A DNA stretch of 64,000 nucleotides from Bacillus thuringiensis. Its GTDB lineage: Bacteria; Bacillota; Bacilli; Bacillales; Bacillaceae_G. The position numbers and the translations under genes were made by a program. Below the pieces are notes generated by a model, which saw nothing but the letters and a program-made list of their open reading frames with translations, did not search any database and was not told where the DNA came from. The stretch covers positions 369,501 to 433,500 of the forward strand of contig NZ_CP155559.1 of assembly GCF_022095615.2 (NCBI RefSeq), read 5' to 3'. Below are positions 34,497 to 44,705 of the stretch, piece by piece; the stretch's first letter is position 1; each line of letters begins with the position of its first letter.

Positions 34497-35219
34497 TTAT
34501 AAAACGTTGCGTAAAAATTGTTTTGCTCGTTCATGTGATGGGGCTGAAAAGAATTGCGCTGGCGGAGCGTCCTCTACAATCTTTCCACCATCCATAAAAA
34601 TGACGCGATCAGCTACATCTCTTGCGAAATTCATTTCATGAGTAACAATAACCATGGTCATTCCATCTTCAGCAAGTTCTTTCATAACTTGCAATACTTC
34701 TCCAACAAGTTCAGGGTCTAAGGCTGAGGTAGGTTCATCAAATAGCATAATTTTAGGATTCATAGCAAGAGCTCTTGCTATGGCAATGCGCTGTTTTTGA
34801 CCACCTGAAAGGAGGTGTGGAGTTACATCTGCTTTATCTTGTAGGCCGACTTTTTGCAAAAGCTGATTTCCAATCTCCTTTGCGTTTGCCGTTTCTAATT
34901 TTTTTACATGAATAGGTGCTTCTATGATGTTTTCTAGTGAGGTCATATGGGGAAAGAGGTTAAAGTGCTGAAAAACCATACCGACATTTTCACGGACTTT
35001 GTTTAAATTTGAATGCTTTGGATCAATTCGTTCACCTTGTAAGTGAATTTCACCTTCATCGTACATTTCTAAAAAGTTAAGACAGCGAAGTAATGTACTT
35101 TTACCGGAACCACTGGCACCAATTAAAACAACAACTTCTTTTTCTTTTACTTCTAAATCAATTCCTTTTAAAACATCAAGTGAGCCGAATGATTTTACTA
35201 GATTTCGAACCTGAATCAT
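34497..35219 (-). CDS. Amino acid ABC transporter ATP-binding protein
   Basis: 240 residues of the GlnQ/HisP family. Walker A is GASGSGKST, the signature is LSGGQKQR, Walker B is [12 protein letters not shown], and the switch histidine is in [10 protein letters not shown]. It is the first gene of the operon and powers the permease encoded downstream. The order ATPase, binding protein, permease with gaps over 100 bases is unusual compared with the tightly packed order of most such operons. Confidence 0.92.
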   Translation of the reverse strand: MIQVRNLVKSFGSLDVLKGIDLEVKEKEVVVLIGASGSGKSTLLRCLNFLEMYDEGEIHLQGERIDPKHSNLNKVRENVGMVFQHFNLFPHMTSLENIIEAPIHVKKLETANAKEIGNQLLQKVGLQDKADVTPHLLSGGQKQRIAIARALAMNPKIMLFDEPTSALDPELVGEVLQVMKELAEDGMTMVIVTHEMNFARDVADRVIFMDGGKIVEDAPPAQFFSAPSHERAKQFLRNVL

Positions 35220-35355
35220 ACAAAACCCCCAGTCAAAAATATATTTTACAAATGTTGCCCCTTATTTCTGTTATTAGCCATAAATTGTCAGAATCCTTTA
35301 TTTTTTTGGGAGGACAGTTCATATATAAGTAAATCTGAATGTATAATTCAAATAG

Positions 35356-35384
35356 AAAAACCCCCTAAATTAGGTGGTTTTTTT
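35356..35384. terminator. Terminator downstream of the first chemoreceptor gene
   Basis: AAAAACC-CCTA pairs with TAGG-GGTTTTT, with flanking A and T runs. It serves the minus-strand chemoreceptor gene. Confidence 0.8.
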
Positions 35385-35390
35385 ATATAC

Positions 35391-37115
35391 TTACAAGTTT
35401 TTAATTTTAAATTGAGTTGCGAACGCTTCTAATTCTTCAACAAATTTTTGCATTTGAAGAGACATATTTGTAATATCCTGTACTGATACCGATTGGGCTT
35501 GTGAAGATTGGGAAGTATAATTAGTCTCAGAAACTATATTTTGTGAAATTGAAGAGATATTAATAAGTGCGCTATTTATCTCTTCTGAGCTTGCTGACAT
35601 TTCTTCTGCACTTGCTGTAATATCTTGTATTTGATCTGTAACTTCATTAATATGATTCACAATATTATGGAATGCTAATTTTGCATTTTGAACGGCATGA
35701 ATGCCTTCTTGAATTTCTTGTTGGCCTTTCCCCATAACGTTGACTACATCTTTTGTATCATCTTGTACGAGTAAGTTTAGTTTTGTTATATCTGTAGCGG
35801 CTTGTTTGGATTGTTCAGCAAGCTTACGAACCTCTTCGGACACGACTGCAAATCCTTTTCCGTGTTCACCGGCGCGAGCAGATTCAATTGCAGCGTTTAA
35901 AGATAATAGATTTGTTTGTTCAGAAATGTAAGTAATAGTTTGTAATGCTTTATCGATATCTTGTGTACGAACAACTAATTGATCTACCACTTTATATATT
36001 TCATCCATGACAGTATGGATAGTTGTCATTTGAGAAATAGATTTCTCAATGATTTCGCTTCCTACATTCGCCTTATCAGAAGTAGAGATAGCTAAGTTTG
36101 AGATCGTTGTAGAAGATTCAGCTATGCTTTGCACGCCATTTGCTATTTCATCCATTGCTGTAGAACTATCTTTAATATTTGCAGATTGATCATTAATATG
36201 GTGAGACAACTGTTTCATTGTATTTGCAATGTTATCCATAGTAGAAGAGGAGACAGTTGCTGTTTCAACAATGTGATTTGTAGAGCCTTTTACTTTTGCA
36301 CTTGTTTGAATCACATTGTTAATAATTTGCTGTAAATTTAATATCATTTGATCAAAACTATTAAACATATGACCAAATTCATGATGATATTGTTTTGGTA
36401 CAGCAACGGTTAAGTCTCCTTTTCCAGCTGTATTCATTATGCTCCGTAATGAATTGATTGGATTAATAATAGATTTAGCAGTAAATAAGGAGATAAGAAT
36501 GCAAAGAACTAAACATGCAATGAATAAAATAATTGTTACGCTGATCACTTTTTTATAAGAGTGCTCGCTGTCGTTGTACACACTTTCAGCTAACTTTTCG
36601 TTATAATCACTAAGATTTTTTAAAGCACCTACTGTAGCCGATAAATTAGGTTCAACTGTAGTTAGGTAAAATGAATATGCTTGATTAAATTTATTCTCTT
36701 TAATGAGATCAAGCATTTGAACCCGATGCTTTTTATAGTTTTCTAGTTTTTCTTTAAATTGGCTAAAGAGCTTTTTTTCTTTGCCTGTTATGTATGTATT
36801 TTCGTATTGGGCTTGTAATTTTTCGGTTTCTTTATTTGTATCATTTAATTTATTTAAAATTGTAGTGCGTCGATTTTCATCTTCAGTAATAATGAGTTCC
36901 TTTACATAACTAAACTCTTGGTACATGCTGCTCTCAATAGAGCCTAGCCATTTAATGGGTAGTAGACGATCCACATATACTGTTTGAATTTGTTTGTGCA
37001 TGTGTTGTAAATTTATATAATTTACAACACTAATAACTAATATGGAAAGAATCGGTACTGCCACTAACAATATCAATCTGTTTATAACGTTTAAACGATT
37101 TAAAATTTTTAACAT
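35391..37115 (-). CDS. Methyl-accepting chemotaxis protein with four-helix-bundle sensor
   Basis: 574 residues. Membrane helix about 12-34, extracellular four-helix-bundle domain (4HB_MCP) about 35-190, second helix about 191-213, HAMP about 214-268, and a long cytoplasmic coiled coil. The signalling tip reads [26 protein letters not shown], close to the consensus, and the flanking Glu/Gln-rich segments are likely methylation sites. It signals through CheA/CheW to the flagellar motor. The ligand is unknown. Monocistronic. Confidence 0.92.
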   Translation of the reverse strand: MLKILNRLNVINRLILLVAVPILSILVISVVNYINLQHMHKQIQTVYVDRLLPIKWLGSIESSMYQEFSYVKELIITEDENRRTTILNKLNDTNKETEKLQAQYENTYITGKEKKLFSQFKEKLENYKKHRVQMLDLIKENKFNQAYSFYLTTVEPNLSATVGALKNLSDYNEKLAESVYNDSEHSYKKVISVTIILFIACLVLCILISLFTAKSIINPINSLRSIMNTAGKGDLTVAVPKQYHHEFGHMFNSFDQMILNLQQIINNVIQTSAKVKGSTNHIVETATVSSSTMDNIANTMKQLSHHINDQSANIKDSSTAMDEIANGVQSIAESSTTISNLAISTSDKANVGSEIIEKSISQMTTIHTVMDEIYKVVDQLVVRTQDIDKALQTITYISEQTNLLSLNAAIESARAGEHGKGFAVVSEEVRKLAEQSKQAATDITKLNLLVQDDTKDVVNVMGKGQQEIQEGIHAVQNAKLAFHNIVNHINEVTDQIQDITASAEEMSASSEEINSALINISSISQNIVSETNYTSQSSQAQSVSVQDITNMSLQMQKFVEELEAFATQFKIKNL

Positions 37116-37317
37116 AGAATCACCTAACCTTAAATTATTTAGTTGAATATATAATTGGCATCCAAATAAAAGTATACATTATTTTCATTTATATACTGAA
37201 AAAGTAATGTAATGAATATGTAAATAAAAAAATAAAAATCGATATATCTTTCTATAAGGAAAATATGGATAATAATATATAGATAGTATGTATATTACTT
37301 ATGAGGAGGAATGAGAA

Positions 37318-38610
37318 ATGGAAAAGGAGAAGAAAACTTTTTCCTTTGGTTTACGTACACAACTTATGCTATTTACTACAGTTTTAGCTTTTATTACATA
37401 TTCAACAAGCATATTTTTTATTTACGTGATATACGATTATTTTCAAAGTTATGTAAGTCAAACTGTCTATAATATTATCGTTATGTTATTAGGTGTAGTA
37501 TGGTCTGGGATTTTAGCATATGGAGCAGCAAACTTTTTAATTAAACCACTTCGGAAATTGGAGGAGGCTGCAAGGAAGGCTGCCGATGGTGATATTCGTG
37601 AAGATGTCCCATTACCAAAAACAGATGATGAGATTAAATCTTTAAGTGTTGCATTTAATATGATGCTAGGGAACTTAAGAGGTATGGTAAAAAATATTGA
37701 TACTACATTTTCGTATACAAATAATCAAGTTCAGCAAATTAGAAAGCAAACAGGGGAAGCGACAAAACAAGCGCGAGGTGTTTCTGAAACTCTTGCAGAG
37801 ATTTCTTCTGGCGCTGAGCAATCAGCTGCTTCCATTCAGGCAATTGTTTCTACCGTTGATACAACAACTTCTATTGCGAGTGAAGTAGAAGAAAAAGCAA
37901 AGCAGTCTGACGAGTTGTCTTTAGAAATGGTTCAAGCTTTAGGGCAAAGTACACGTGTCTTTACTTCTTTAATTCAAGGTATTCAAACATTGGCAAAAGA
38001 AAATGAAGATTCGATGCAAAATGTACAGAAGTTAGAAGAACGAATGAAACAAGTAGAACATATTGTTTCTGTTGTGAGTGAGATTGCTAGTCAAACGAAT
38101 TTATTAGCACTGAATGCTTCTATTGAGGCAGCTCGTGCTGGAGAGCATGGAAGGGGATTTGCGGTTGTTGCGGAAGAAGTACGGAAACTTGCCGATGAAA
38201 GTGATCATTCTGCAAGAAACATATCGCAGTTATTACGAAATATGCAAGATGAAGTGCAACAAGTCGCATTGAAAATGACAGAGCAAGTGAAAATAGCTAA
38301 AGAAGAGGCAGAACGTGGGGCAGCTACGGAATTAATTTTAAAAGAAATGTCATCAAGTGTTATGGAAGTAGCCGATGCAACGAAGCAAATTAGTAGCTAT
38401 ATGAACGAACAAGTGAGTCACATTCATCAAACAGGGGCACAGACGAAGGCTGTAGCAGCAATTGCTGAGGAAACATCAGCTGGTTCACAAGAAGTGGCAC
38501 GTGTGACGTTGCAACAATCTAAAAATATGGTAGTAATCGATCAATTGTTAAAGGATTTAGAGAAGCAAGCAGCGGACTTGAAACAAACAATTGAACGATT
38601 TTCAATGTAA
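37318..38610 (+). CDS. Methyl-accepting chemotaxis protein without an extracellular sensor domain
   Basis: 430 residues. Two membrane helices (about 16-40 and 52-74) are joined by only about 12 residues, so no extracellular domain exists. HAMP follows (about 75-128), then the signalling coiled coil with the canonical tip [26 protein letters not shown]. Input must come through the membrane, HAMP or a partner; sensing of membrane state or cytoplasmic cues is plausible (inference). It is divergent from the previous chemoreceptor and has a strong GAGGAGG site. Confidence 0.9.
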   Translation: MEKEKKTFSFGLRTQLMLFTTVLAFITYSTSIFFIYVIYDYFQSYVSQTVYNIIVMLLGVVWSGILAYGAANFLIKPLRKLEEAARKAADGDIREDVPLPKTDDEIKSLSVAFNMMLGNLRGMVKNIDTTFSYTNNQVQQIRKQTGEATKQARGVSETLAEISSGAEQSAASIQAIVSTVDTTTSIASEVEEKAKQSDELSLEMVQALGQSTRVFTSLIQGIQTLAKENEDSMQNVQKLEERMKQVEHIVSVVSEIASQTNLLALNASIEAARAGEHGRGFAVVAEEVRKLADESDHSARNISQLLRNMQDEVQQVALKMTEQVKIAKEEAERGAATELILKEMSSSVMEVADATKQISSYMNEQVSHIHQTGAQTKAVAAIAEETSAGSQEVARVTLQQSKNMVVIDQLLKDLEKQAADLKQTIERFSM

Positions 38611-38642
38611 AAAGGAAGAACAGCATGCTGTTCTTCCTTTTT
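38609..38642. terminator. Bidirectional terminator, perfect 17-bp palindrome
   Basis: AAAAAGGAAGAACAGCA is the exact reverse complement of the 17 bases that follow it. It separates the convergent chemoreceptor and FAD-oxidoreductase genes. Confidence 0.92.
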
Positions 38643-39975
38643 ACGTATGAAATGGTGGAATACTTTGTTGAAAACGAAAAACATTGCATGGGTCATAAGC
38701 TGTTTTCACCTTACGTAGTCTATGAAAGTTAGAACCATAATAACTCGTTTGCCAATTTTTAATGTCGATATCGGGCCAATTGACATAGTCACCTAGTGTA
38801 TATGGATCTAAGCTTTCTCGTAAATCTTTAACCCAGCGTATGTTACGATTTTCTTCAGCATCGCATTTCCAAGCGGTAATGTACTCTTGCGCAATAATTG
38901 CCTTACGATGAAAATAAGCTGTTTCAGTAGGTGAAATATTTTCGACAGCACCTATGAGCGATTGGTGCCAAATACTCGCATCTTTATTAGGAGCATGAGA
39001 AAGAAAATGTTGCATAATTTGAATTCCTTTAAGAGGGATAGGTTTATACACGTAGGAACCAGAACGCTTAAAGTTTTCAGGAATATTACCACTATTAAAG
39101 AATTGAACAGCTTTTATATACGGAACTTCATCTATAAAAAGTGAAGGGGTACCAGTTTCAAGAAGAGGAGATAATAAGGAATGGAGTTCAGAGGGAGGGC
39201 CAACAAATTCACCTTTTACTTCAATTTTATTTCGTTGCTTTGCGAATAATTCAATTGATGAAGTGAGACGTTCGTCTATATAAGGCGCCCAGTTTTGCCA
39301 CGCTTGAAATGCAGCGATAAAATCTTCCCATTCCCATGTAATTGAGAAGATTGATACATTCTTTATAGGATGCACTCGAAAAGTTAAAGAAGTAACAATT
39401 CCGAAGTTTCCACCACCACCACCGCGGCATGCCCAAAATAAGTTATGGTTTTCATGCTCGTTTGCACGAATGATGTTTGCTCCAAATTTACCGCACGCTT
39501 GTACCATTTCAATTTCTACTAATTGATCACATGTTAATCCAAATAAGCGTGAAAGCATACCGATGCCACCGCCAAGTGCTAATCCAACAATTCCAACGCT
39601 TGCGCTTGTACCAGCCGGTATTGTCACACCATAATTCCAAAGCTCTTTATAGACAGTGTCAAGATTTGCACCAGCTTCAATTGTTGCTGTTAATGTATCT
39701 GAATTAACAGTAATGCGATGCATTTCACTCACGTCAATAATAAGCCCACGATTTAAAAGAGAGAAATTTTCATAGCTATGACGGCCGCTTCTTAAGCGAA
39801 ATGGTACATGACGTTCGCGTGCCCATTTTAAGGCGTTACACACATCATTTTTATTTTGACAAAAAACAATAATACAAGGGAGTTTTGGAATACTTAAATT
39901 TAAATTCATTCGGGCTACGTCATAGTCAGGATCTGAGGGAACAACAATACGACCTGTTAATTTTGTTTGTTTCAA
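38641..39975 (-). CDS. FAD-linked oxidase with berberine-bridge (BBE) C-terminus
   Basis: 444 residues of the PCMH/BBE flavoenzyme family (B. subtilis YgaK/YvdP-like). RLRSGRHSYENFSL holds the histidine that forms the 8-alpha covalent FAD link, VGLALGGGIGMLSRLFGLTCDQLVE is the FAD-binding loop, and NFHRLRKVKTAYDPCNVFRFQQSI is the BBE ending. AAAGGAG before TTG at 39975 marks the start; the frame reaches back to 40032 but that part contains the ribosome site. The oxidised substrate is unknown (family members act on sugars or alkaloid-like metabolites). Confidence 0.85.
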   Translation of the reverse strand: MKQTKLTGRIVVPSDPDYDVARMNLNLSIPKLPCIIVFCQNKNDVCNALKWARERHVPFRLRSGRHSYENFSLLNRGLIIDVSEMHRITVNSDTLTATIEAGANLDTVYKELWNYGVTIPAGTSASVGIVGLALGGGIGMLSRLFGLTCDQLVEIEMVQACGKFGANIIRANEHENHNLFWACRGGGGGNFGIVTSLTFRVHPIKNVSIFSITWEWEDFIAAFQAWQNWAPYIDERLTSSIELFAKQRNKIEVKGEFVGPPSELHSLLSPLLETGTPSLFIDEVPYIKAVQFFNSGNIPENFKRSGSYVYKPIPLKGIQIMQHFLSHAPNKDASIWHQSLIGAVENISPTETAYFHRKAIIAQEYITAWKCDAEENRNIRWVKDLRESLDPYTLGDYVNWPDIDIKNWQTSYYGSNFHRLRKVKTAYDPCNVFRFQQSIPPFHT

Positions 39976-40134
39976 TTTATCACTCCTTTCTAAAAATAAA
40001 CAGTGCTTTTTATTAATATATGAAAAGCGCATGTAACGTGTGTGGACAAGAGCAGGTGAGGAATGAGATTTGCTTTTGTGAGAAATAAATAAAGCATAAG
40101 AATAAGGAATCTACATAGAGTTCAATGAAAACAG

Positions 40135-40162
40135 TTGCAAACTATTCATATTTTGTTATGAT
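40135..40162 (+). promoter_or_regulatory. Promoter of the alpha-glucosidase gene
   Basis: TTGCAA at 40135-40140, a 16-base spacer and TATGAT at 40157-40162. The -35 lies within a GAAAACAGTTGCAAAC sequence that itself resembles a LacI-family half operator. Confidence 0.6.
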
Positions 40163-40169
40163 AGTGTTA

Positions 40170-40184
40170 CGAAAACGTTTGCAT
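40170..40184 (+). promoter_or_regulatory. cre/LacI-family operator before the alpha-glucosidase gene
   Basis: CGAAAACGTTTGCAT has the central CG and flanks of cre and LacI-family operators. It lies at about the transcription start, so CcpA or a maltose regulator could block initiation. Confidence 0.65.
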
Positions 40185-40220
40185 AAATTTTCCGATGGGA
40201 TGCAAAAGGAGAGAATGACT

Positions 40221-41885
40221 ATGAATAAGACATGGTGGAAAGAAGCGGTTGCTTATCAAATTTACCCACGTAGCTTTATGGATTCAAATGGTGATGGTAT
40301 TGGAGATTTACAAGGTATTATTGCGAAATTGGATTATTTAAAAGATTTAGGTATAGATGTAATTTGGATTTGTCCAATGTATAAGTCACCTAATGATGAT
40401 AATGGTTATGACATTAGTGATTATCAAGATATCATGGATGAGTTTGGTACGATGGAAGACTTTGATGCTTTACTAGATGAAGTTCATAAGCGTGATATGA
40501 AGCTTATTATTGATTTGGTTATTAATCATACAAGTGATGAACATCCATGGTTTATTGAGTCTCGTTCATCTAAAGACAATCCGAAGCGTGATTGGTATAT
40601 TTGGCACGATGGTAAAGATGGTGCGGAACCAAACAACTGGGAAAGTATTTTTAATGGTTCGGCATGGGAATATGATGAAGAAACAGAACAATATTATTTA
40701 CATTTATTCTCGCGTAAACAACCAGATTTAAACTGGGAGAATAAAGAAGTTCGCGAAGTGCTATACGATACAGTTAATTGGTGGCTTGATAAAGGAATTG
40801 ATGGTTTCCGAGTGGATGCAATTAGCCATATTAAAAAAGAAGATGGCTTCAAAGATATGCCGAATCCAAAAGAACTAAAGTATGTACCATCTTTTGATAA
40901 GCATATGAATGTGGATGGTATTCAACCTTTATTAGAAGAGTTAAAAGAAAATACGTTTTCTAAGTACGATATTATGACTGTTGGTGAAGCGAATGGCGTT
41001 AAGATTGAAGATGCTGAGCTTTGGGTTGGAGAAGAGCAAGGCAAGTTCAATATGGTATTCCAATTCGAGCATTTAAGCCTATGGGATGCAGAGAAGAAGA
41101 AAGATCTTGATGTTGTAGGGTTGAAAAAGGTGTTAACGAAATGGCAAAAAGGGTTAGAAAATAAAGGATGGAATGCTTTATATATTGAGAATCACGATAA
41201 GCCACGTATCGTTTCAACTTGGGGAGATGATAAACAATATTGGCGTGAAAGTGCAACGGCTCTTGGAGCAATGTATTTCTTTATGCACGGTACACCGTTT
41301 ATTTATCAAGGACAAGAAATTGGGATGACAAATGTTCAATTCCCAAATATTGAAGATTACGACGATGTAGCAATTAAAAATTTATATCGCGAGAAGATTG
41401 CAGAGGGTGTATCACATCAAGATATGATGGAGATTATATGGGCTTCTTGCCGCGATAATTCACGTACACCTATGCAGTGGAACGATGAGATGAATGCTGG
41501 CTTTACAACAAGTACACCTTGGTTTGGTATGAATCCAAACTACAAAGAAATTAATGTTGAAAAGCAAAAGAATGAAGAGAACTCTATTTTCAGCTTCTAT
41601 AAGAAAATGATTGCCCTGAAAAAAGAGCATGATGTACTGAATTACGGTACGTACGATTTACTTTTAGAAGATGATCCGCAAATTTATGCATATACTCGTA
41701 CATTAAACGATGAAAAAATCGTTGTAATTAGTAATATCACAAAAGAGGAAGCGGTATATAATGAGGGTTCATTTGCACTAGAACGCAAACGTTTGCTTTT
41801 AAATAACTATGAAGTTGCGGAACATGAACAAGTGACTACAATTACGTTAAAACCTTATGAAACAAGGGTTTATCGCATTTCATAA
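40221..41885 (+). CDS. malL: Alpha-glucosidase, oligo-1,6-glucosidase type (GH13)
   Basis: 554 residues, the usual length of oligo-1,6-glucosidases. It is a cytoplasmic (beta/alpha)8 GH13 enzyme with nucleophile Asp199 in GFRVDA, acid/base Glu256 in VGEAN and Asp326 in ENHDKPR. DSNGDGIGDLQGI carries the calcium-site motif. It hydrolyses isomaltose, panose and short alpha-1,6 or alpha-1,4 oligosaccharides, or their phosphates after PTS uptake. AAGGAG is nine bases before ATG 40221 and only three before ATG 40215. Downstream lies a PTS permease with the same kind of operators. Confidence 0.88.
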   Translation: MNKTWWKEAVAYQIYPRSFMDSNGDGIGDLQGIIAKLDYLKDLGIDVIWICPMYKSPNDDNGYDISDYQDIMDEFGTMEDFDALLDEVHKRDMKLIIDLVINHTSDEHPWFIESRSSKDNPKRDWYIWHDGKDGAEPNNWESIFNGSAWEYDEETEQYYLHLFSRKQPDLNWENKEVREVLYDTVNWWLDKGIDGFRVDAISHIKKEDGFKDMPNPKELKYVPSFDKHMNVDGIQPLLEELKENTFSKYDIMTVGEANGVKIEDAELWVGEEQGKFNMVFQFEHLSLWDAEKKKDLDVVGLKKVLTKWQKGLENKGWNALYIENHDKPRIVSTWGDDKQYWRESATALGAMYFFMHGTPFIYQGQEIGMTNVQFPNIEDYDDVAIKNLYREKIAEGVSHQDMMEIIWASCRDNSRTPMQWNDEMNAGFTTSTPWFGMNPNYKEINVEKQKNEENSIFSFYKKMIALKKEHDVLNYGTYDLLLEDDPQIYAYTRTLNDEKIVVISNITKEEAVYNEGSFALERKRLLLNNYEVAEHEQVTTITLKPYETRVYRIS

Positions 41886-41886
41886 T

Positions 41887-41918
41887 AAAAAAGGATGCTC
41901 TTAGAGCATCTTTTTTTA
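41887..41918 (+). terminator. Terminator after malL
   Basis: AAAAAGGATGCTCT pairs with AGAGCATCTTTTT. Confidence 0.88.
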
Positions 41919-41938
41919 TGAAAAAAAATAAATTTCTA

Positions 41939-41967
41939 TTGCAAAGTGAAAACGCTTTTATTAAAAT
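41939..41967 (+). promoter_or_regulatory. Promoter of the PTS gene with an operator in its spacer
   Basis: TTGCAA at 41939-41944, a 17-base spacer and TAAAAT at 41962-41967. The spacer contains TGAAAACGCTTTTA (41947-41960), a cre-like site placed to exclude RNA polymerase. Confidence 0.7.
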
Positions 41968-41974
41968 AGATTTA

Positions 41975-41990
41975 TGAAAACGGTTGCGTA
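41975..41990 (+). promoter_or_regulatory. Second cre/LacI-type operator before the PTS gene
   Basis: TGAAAACGGTTGCGTA lies at the likely transcription start. A third, inverted half, AATCGTTTTCA, stands at 42017-42027. Confidence 0.6.
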
Positions 41991-42091
41991 AAGGATAAAA
42001 ATAAAGTTACATAAGGAATCGTTTTCATGAGAGAAACAGAAATTATAATTTAAATCATTATGTTGTTATAAATAAAGGGGAGGAAGAACAG

Positions 42092-43729
42092 ATGAAAATT
42101 ACGTCTTTTGATTTTTGGCAAAAGTTCGGGAAAGCATTATTAGTTGTTGTAGCTGTAATGCCAGCAGCTGGTTTAATGATTTCTATTGGTAAGTTAATTG
42201 GGATGTCTGCTGGGGATATTAACGCAGTTCATACAATCGCTCGCGTAATGGAAGATATCGGTTGGGCAATTATTACAAATCTGCACATCTTATTCGCAGT
42301 AGCAATTGGGGGATCTTGGGCGAAAGATCGCGCAGGTGGTGCATTTGCAGCACTATTAGCATTCGTCTTAACGAATAGAATTACAGGAGCTATATTTGGA
42401 GTAAACGCTGAAATGTTAGCGGATTCAAAAGCGACAGTTTCTTCAGTATTAGCAGGAGATTTAGTTGTAAAAGATTACTTTACTTCTGTACTTGGTGCAC
42501 CAGCATTAAACATGGGAGTTTTCGTAGGGATTATCACAGGTTTCTTAGGAGCTACTCTATATAACAAATATTATAACTATAACAAACTGCCACAGGCATT
42601 AGCATTCTTTAACGGAAAACGATTCGTACCATTCGTTGTAATTGTTTGGTCTACAGTCACTGCAATTGTATTATCACTTTTATGGCCATTCATCCAAAGT
42701 GGATTAAATGAATTTGGTCGCTGGATTGCAGCTTCAAAGGATAGTGCACCGGTTGTTGCACCGTTTGTATATGGAACGTTAGAGCGTTTACTATTACCAT
42801 TCGGTTTACACCATATGTTAACGATTCCGATGAACTACACAGAGCTAGGCGGAACATATACAATGTTAACTGGCTCAAAAGTGGGACAAATTGTAGCAGG
42901 ACAAGATCCATTATGGCTTGCATGGATTACAGATTTAAATAACTTATTAGCAAGTGGAGATACGAAAGCATATAACGATCTATTAAATAATGTTGTACCA
43001 GCTCGTTTCAAAGCTGGACAAGTAATCGGTTCAACAGCAGCGTTAATGGGTATTGCTTTCGCGATGTTCCGTAATGTTGATAAAGAAAAACGTGCAAAAT
43101 ATAAACCAATGTTCTTATCAGCAGCATTAGCAGTATTCTTAACAGGTGTAACAGAACCAATTGAATTCATGTTCATGTTTATTGCTCCAGTATTATATGT
43201 TGTATATGCAATTACAACAGGACTTGCATTCGCATTAGCAGATTTAATCAACTTACGTGTTCACGCATTTGGATTTATTGAGTTAATTACTCGTACACCG
43301 ATGATGGTTAATGCAGGATTAACTAGAGATTTAATCAATTTCGTTATCGTTTCATTAGTATTCTTCGGTCTGAACTTTACATTATTCAATTTCTTAATTA
43401 AAAAATTCAATTTACCAACACCAGGACGTGCAGGTAACTATATTGATAATGAAGATGAGTCATCAGAAGGAACAGGAAATGTACAAGATGGTTCATTAGC
43501 AACAAAAGTTATTGATTTATTAGGTGGTAAAGAAAACATTGCTGACGTAGATGCTTGTATGACGCGTTTACGTGTAACAGTAAAAGATTTAGATGTTGTT
43601 GCACCAGAAGCACAGTGGAAACAAAATGGTGCTTTAGGACTTATCGTAAAAGATAAAGGTGTACAAGCAGTATATGGTCCGAAAGCTGACGTATTAAAGT
43701 CAGACATTCAAGATATGTTAGGTGCGTAA
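42092..43729 (+). CDS. PTS sugar permease, IICB fusion (glucose/alpha-glucoside family)
   Basis: 545 residues. Residues 1-430 form the IIC channel (PAAGLMISIGKLIGMSAGD, the glucose-family PFGLHHMLTIP and VTEPIEFMFMF motifs), and 465-545 form the IIB domain with phosphocysteine in DVDACMTRLRV. There is no IIA domain, so phosphate must come from another protein, as for B. subtilis MalP, which borrows IIA from PtsG. Between malL and this gene there is a terminator and a new promoter. Context suggests an alpha-glucoside such as maltose or isomaltose. The next gene starts four bases after the stop. Confidence 0.88.
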   Translation: MKITSFDFWQKFGKALLVVVAVMPAAGLMISIGKLIGMSAGDINAVHTIARVMEDIGWAIITNLHILFAVAIGGSWAKDRAGGAFAALLAFVLTNRITGAIFGVNAEMLADSKATVSSVLAGDLVVKDYFTSVLGAPALNMGVFVGIITGFLGATLYNKYYNYNKLPQALAFFNGKRFVPFVVIVWSTVTAIVLSLLWPFIQSGLNEFGRWIAASKDSAPVVAPFVYGTLERLLLPFGLHHMLTIPMNYTELGGTYTMLTGSKVGQIVAGQDPLWLAWITDLNNLLASGDTKAYNDLLNNVVPARFKAGQVIGSTAALMGIAFAMFRNVDKEKRAKYKPMFLSAALAVFLTGVTEPIEFMFMFIAPVLYVVYAITTGLAFALADLINLRVHAFGFIELITRTPMMVNAGLTRDLINFVIVSLVFFGLNFTLFNFLIKKFNLPTPGRAGNYIDNEDESSEGTGNVQDGSLATKVIDLLGGKENIADVDACMTRLRVTVKDLDVVAPEAQWKQNGALGLIVKDKGVQAVYGPKADVLKSDIQDMLGA

Positions 43730-43733
43730 TAAT

Positions 43734-44525
43734 ATGAAATTGCTAACTTTAAACTGTCACTCTTGGCAAGAAGAGAATCAAATGGAAAAGATAAAATATC
43801 TTGCTAAAGTCATTCAAGAAGAAGAGTACGATGTCATCGCATTGCAAGAAGTAAGTCAGTCGATAGGGGCTAAAAATGTATGCGGTAACAAGAAAGAAGA
43901 TAATTTTGGACTTTTACTATTAGAAGAGTTAAAAGCTTTACATGTAAAAGATTACAATATTACTTGGGATTTCTCTCATATTGGTTATGATGTGTATGAA
44001 GAAGGATTAGCGATTCTAACGAAACATAATGTTATAAATGAAGATACGTTTTTTGTATCAGAAAATAAGGATACAACGTATTGGAAAACACGCAAAATTG
44101 TAAGTGTAACAATTGCTTATAATGGTAAGAACATCACGTTTTACTCTTGTCACCTTGGTTGGTGGAATGATGAAGAAGAATCATTCAAAGGTCAAGTTGA
44201 TCGTTTAATGGAGCATGTAAATCGCAATGAATTTTCCTTCTTAATGGGTGATTTTAATAACAATGCTCGTTTGGAAGGCGAAGGTTATGAATATATGATA
44301 CAAAAAGGTTTGTATGACACATATGAACTAGCAATAGAGAAGGATGAAGGAACAACTGTCCAAGGTGAGATTGCTGGTTGGGATGAAAATAAACATAATT
44401 TACGAATCGATTTAATATTGTGTAACCAAAGTGAAAAAATTCGTTCTTCAAAAGTCATTTTTAATGGTACGAACCGAAATGTAATTTCAGATCATTTCGG
44501 TGTAGAAGTACAAGTAGGTATATAA
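43734..44525 (+). CDS. Endonuclease/exonuclease/phosphatase (EEP) family hydrolase
   Basis: 263 residues of the DNase I/sphingomyelinase fold. TLNCHSWQ, ALQEVSQ (metal-binding Glu), SCHLGWW, MGDFNN (catalytic Asp-Asn pair), RIDLILCN and ISDHFGVEVQ are the ordered EEP motifs. There is no signal peptide, so it is cytoplasmic, unlike secreted sphingomyelinase. AGGTG before ATG 43734 favours this start over GTG 43722. It is cotranscribed with the PTS gene, which suggests a phosphodiesterase or phosphatase acting on a sugar phosphate or related ester (inference). Confidence 0.82.
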   Translation: MKLLTLNCHSWQEENQMEKIKYLAKVIQEEEYDVIALQEVSQSIGAKNVCGNKKEDNFGLLLLEELKALHVKDYNITWDFSHIGYDVYEEGLAILTKHNVINEDTFFVSENKDTTYWKTRKIVSVTIAYNGKNITFYSCHLGWWNDEEESFKGQVDRLMEHVNRNEFSFLMGDFNNNARLEGEGYEYMIQKGLYDTYELAIEKDEGTTVQGEIAGWDENKHNLRIDLILCNQSEKIRSSKVIFNGTNRNVISDHFGVEVQVGI

Positions 44526-44531
44526 TAGAAG

Positions 44532-44570
44532 AAATCCTCACAGATGATGAAAAGCTGTGAGGATTTTTTT
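44532..44570 (+). terminator. Terminator of the PTS-EEP operon
   Basis: AAATCCTCACAG pairs with CTGTGAGGATTT, followed by T's. Confidence 0.9.
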
Positions 44571-44574
44571 GAGG

Positions 44575-44612
44575 AATACAAGTATTTCCAAGAGAAAATA
44601 CTTGTATTTTTT
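44575..44612 (+). terminator. Second tandem terminator-like hairpin
   Basis: AATACAAGTATTT pairs with AAATACTTGTATT and is followed by T's, only four bases after the first terminator. Confidence 0.7.
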
Positions 44613-44683
44613 ATGACATTTCCTATATATTTGTTATTATTGAATGTAAAACTAATTTGGTCATTTTGTATGCATACTTTTTT

Positions 44684-44705
44684 TACTTCGTTATATAATG
44701 AAGTA
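44684..44705 (+). promoter_or_regulatory. Palindromic operator over the yhgE -10 region
   Basis: The 22-base near-perfect palindrome reads TACTTCGTTATATAATGAAG then TA, with one mismatched pair. It contains a TATAAT -10 at 44694-44699. Such a site is typical of a TetR- or MarR-family repressor. Confidence 0.5.

Noticed and set aside
42835..43251. Minus-strand frame of 138 codons antisense to the PTS gene
   Set aside because: Shadow of a membrane protein coding strand; no start signals.
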